Position numbers and translations under genes: made by a program
Shown here: positions 61,521 to 64,000 of the stretch, piece after piece
Position numbering within the stretch: position 1 is the stretch's first letter
How the letters are laid out: every line of letters begins with the position of its first letter
Notes under the pieces: generated by a model
Database searches by the model: none
The model's input: the letters and a program-made list of their open reading frames with translations, nothing else
What the model was told of the DNA's origin: nothing
NCBI RefSeq assembly: GCF_947623445.1
Contig: NC_135246.1
Span: 14,863,856-14,927,855 of the forward strand
Direction of reading: 5' to 3'
Length of the DNA: 64,000 bases
Origin: Clavelina lepadiformis
Taxonomy: Eukaryota > Chordata > Ascidiacea > Aplousobranchia > Clavelinidae

Positions 61521-63236
61521 ATGTTATAGCAAATACTTATAAGAACACTCTCCATCAGATAATTGCTAATCTTTGCGTTAACAGACAGCACAAGGAAACT
61601 TGCACACATCAGTAAAACAATACCGTTGATCACACTGTGTTTAGAAATAACTGTATAATACGTGGGTACAATTTTTGACCCGTAGCTGTACCGCACACAA
61701 TATACAATAATATCACCCGATTTCTTTTTGGCCACTTCTAGCTGCTTTTAGCATGCTTATGAAAACATAGTTAAGTTAATGAAATAAATTTATGACAACG
61801 TTTACACCAACAAATACGCTTTTACTTGTCGTCAATGCAACGACTACTTTTAGTTTATTTCATCTCCTCTAGTTTATAATTATCAGATTGACTGCAACAA
61901 ACGTTTTTGTGTCTATTTTTTAACCGCAATGCTGCCGATACGTGATTCATTTTATACTTATGTCTTTCACAGAACGCTTTCTATGCGGAGGTCGCAAACG
62001 TAGTACGGTACAAAGTGCAGTGAAGCGTAGCGTTGAATCCTTTGATTTATTTGCGCTGTTCGGATGCATACTGAGAATTTGTACAGTAGTTGATATTTAC
62101 GAAGAAAGAAATCCTATTTCTTTGAAAACTGTACCTTTCGTATTAAATTTGTGTATTTACTGTAAACAAAAATGCTTTAAATTGAAGATCATTTATACAA
62201 AACATTGGCTCATAGTGCTATGTTCTTAATTTCAACTTTACCGTGCTTTAACATTTTGCTGCACGATATCGGTACTTGGCAGCATTTTAATATTATTTTA
62301 GTATTTTAGCAGTAGTTAGTATATTAGCTGCTGGGCAGTATTTCAGGTTTTAACACTGACCAAAACAGAACGAAACTTGACCCAGAATTGTAAGTTTAAC
62401 TTGTTTTAAAACTTATTGAATTAACCACTGCAAGCAACCGTTTGCTGCTGTAAGTTCGTCACTTTTAAACGTCATTTTATCACGCCCGCTATCATATGAT
62501 TGACAGCAATAGTCAAACTCTTGTTCAGCTGCGCGTGTGACGTCATAAGATGATAGTGTAGCTTGCCAGTCGACCTAACTTGCAGATAGCAGCTGATAAC
62601 CGCAATCTATAGTATACTCAGTTCGTTATAGTTTAGGTTAAATATCAAACAGTTGTGAAAAGCGAAGTTTTACCATGGATTATCCTGGCAAACTTTTTGC
62701 TTATTATGTAGTTTTCAAGTTCACTTTCGAAGATGTTTTCTACTGTTTTGCATTTTGTTTCTTTATGTCCGAGTTTTGTAGAAAGAGTTAGTTTCGTGTT
62801 GCTTGTCATGAAATTATTTTGTTAGCAAGAAAATATTGAGATATGTAGAAAGTGCAAGTCTTTCTTAAAATTCACAAGCACCCGAATCAAAGCTACCATG
62901 ACGTAAGCAAGTCGCGTCTATTTCTAATTTGTTTCAACTACCATGCTAATAGAACGCCGTTTACTTTTCAAAAGCGGTTTGTTGCATGTTAGATATGAAT
63001 TTAAAGCCTGAACGTTTATCAAATTAGCAAAGCTCTTTGTTAGGTTATTGCTTGGTTTTAGTGCTTGCTTCATTGCTAAATTTGAGTAGTTTACAGGGGT
63101 CAGATTTTATAGCTTTGCGAAGAAAAGTGTTACCACGTTTGCAAAAGAATTTGCAGCTCTAGTCGCTAAATAATGAACATCGTTTCATCCTCTATTAGCC
63201 TCGCTTTCGAATAGCATTAATGGTACATGTACTAAC
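61521..63236. other. spacer and 5' flank of the ankyrin gene
   Basis: No supported coding exon. The 95-aa plus frame at 61942-62229 lacks motifs. The right end presumably holds the promoter and leader of the downstream ankyrin gene. Confidence 0.35.
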
Positions 63237-63904
63237 ATGTCTTTTAACCCAGATTTAGAGAGTTTTCTGGTAACTGCAATCAAAATGCTTGACCAATCGC
63301 TAAATGCCGATTTTCCGCAAAACGACACTAGAGAGCAATTGGCAATAAAAAAATTTAACATCGCCTCAATGTTGGCCAAACCATTTCAAGGTCTGACGAT
63401 GGCGGTAGAGAGCAACCTCCACATAGCATGTCGGACGGGAAACTGCACATGGGTTGGTGAACTGGACGTATACTTTTAAAACACTTGTTTTAATAAGTTT
63501 AATAAGGAGTTGTATTGTTTGATGAAATTTTGTTTTGAAAATTTGCATCCTTAAAAATTCTTAAATTCTATACCGTATTAACTTTGTTTTGTCAAATAAG
63601 TTTAATTTTTGATTCTTATATTTCAAATTTTTACTGATCCCAGATACTGAAATATTAGTTTTAAAGCGTGTTTTAACCGAACTCTACTCAATTCAACGCC
63701 TTTGTAGATGAAAAACATCCTCGATGGTTGCTCGGTTTTTTATCCACCGATTGGCACACACCTCGATGTCATCCGCACAAAACAAACAAAACCGATAAAA
63801 GAATTAATCAATGAGAGGAACAGGTTAGGGGCTTCCCCGTTGTGGTTGGCTGCTGTCATGGGACACGAAGAGGCGGTTGAATTGCTGGTGGATTATGGAG
63901 CTGA
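63237..63904 (+). CDS. ankyrin-repeat protein, first two exons (gene runs off the window)
   Basis: Exon 1 63237-63452 (72 codons, phase 0 donor GTTGGT) and exon 2 63708-63904 (donor GAGTAAGC, phase 2). The join creates an ankyrin repeat across the junction, SNLHIACRTGNCTWMKNILD, and exon 2 ends with a second one, GASPLWLAAVMGHEEAVELL followed by VDYGAE. An unusual stretch of about 35 residues separates them. Ankyrin repeats bind protein partners; nothing visible gives a specific role. The rest of the gene lies beyond 64000. Confidence 0.8.
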
Positions 63905-64000
63905 GTAAGCGGGAAATGTTCGACGAATTCATTTATACTGATTTCACACTTTTGTCTAAAGTTTTCTGAAGTATATGTATCTGTACTTTGTAGGTACTGA

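Overview
The window looks like AT-rich eukaryotic (metazoan) DNA. Genes are split by short spliced introns, a full HIF prolyl hydroxylase with an N-terminal MYND finger is present, and small hAT-like DNA transposons are frequent. An invertebrate chordate such as a tunicate is my best guess, by inference only; nothing in the sequence names the species. All exon models below come from reading splice sites, reading-frame phase and family motifs by eye.

Left part (1-10 kb): a decayed reading frame near 1.05-1.46 kb; then a complete six-exon EGLN/PHD2-type oxygen-sensor gene on the minus strand (4315-6782, 358 aa); then repeat-rich spacer with a 737-bp transposon that has a perfect 8-bp target duplication.

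Middle left (10.6-24.2 kb): four plus-strand paralogues I call A, B, C and D. Each encodes a short, basic, probably secreted protein from five exons. In A, B and D all four introns are phase 0 (251, 238 and 232 aa); C is decaying. They diverge so much that only a sparse pattern survives: an LxxWxxxL motif in exon 2, a cysteine in the tiny exon 3, a QxL segment in exon 4 and a PCxIFS-like motif in exon 5. The signal peptide, size, gene structure and an IRF/ISRE-like GAAANNGAAA motif upstream of the TATA box in A, B and D suggest an undescribed family of helical cytokine-like ligands. This is the main candidate discovery.

Middle right (24.5-58.1 kb): a tandem array on the minus strand of seven three-exon genes (E1-E7, about 3.85 kb per unit). 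They encode type II membrane proteins of 420-430 aa: a membrane anchor followed by a GTWVVD motif, a cysteine-rich EGF-like exon, and a PC-esterase / TBL-CASD1-like catalytic exon with GDS and DxxH motifs. E1, E2, E6 and E7 look intact. E4 lacks one conserved cysteine, E3 has a nonsense codon, and E5 is split by a solo LTR. Broken first exons lie at both ends (24.5 kb and 61.4 kb). The copies are mosaics: two versions of a central catalytic-exon segment and two versions of intron 2 are shuffled among units, which points to gene conversion. A hAT-like MITE lies in five internal spacers but not at the two ends, so it marks the amplification history. E7 carries a hAT element whose target duplication covers its exon 2 splice donor, plus a fold-back element, a 9-bp minisatellite and a decayed DNA transposon.

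Right end (58-64 kb): mostly gene-poor sequence with repeat fragments, then the first two exons of an ankyrin-repeat gene that runs off the window.
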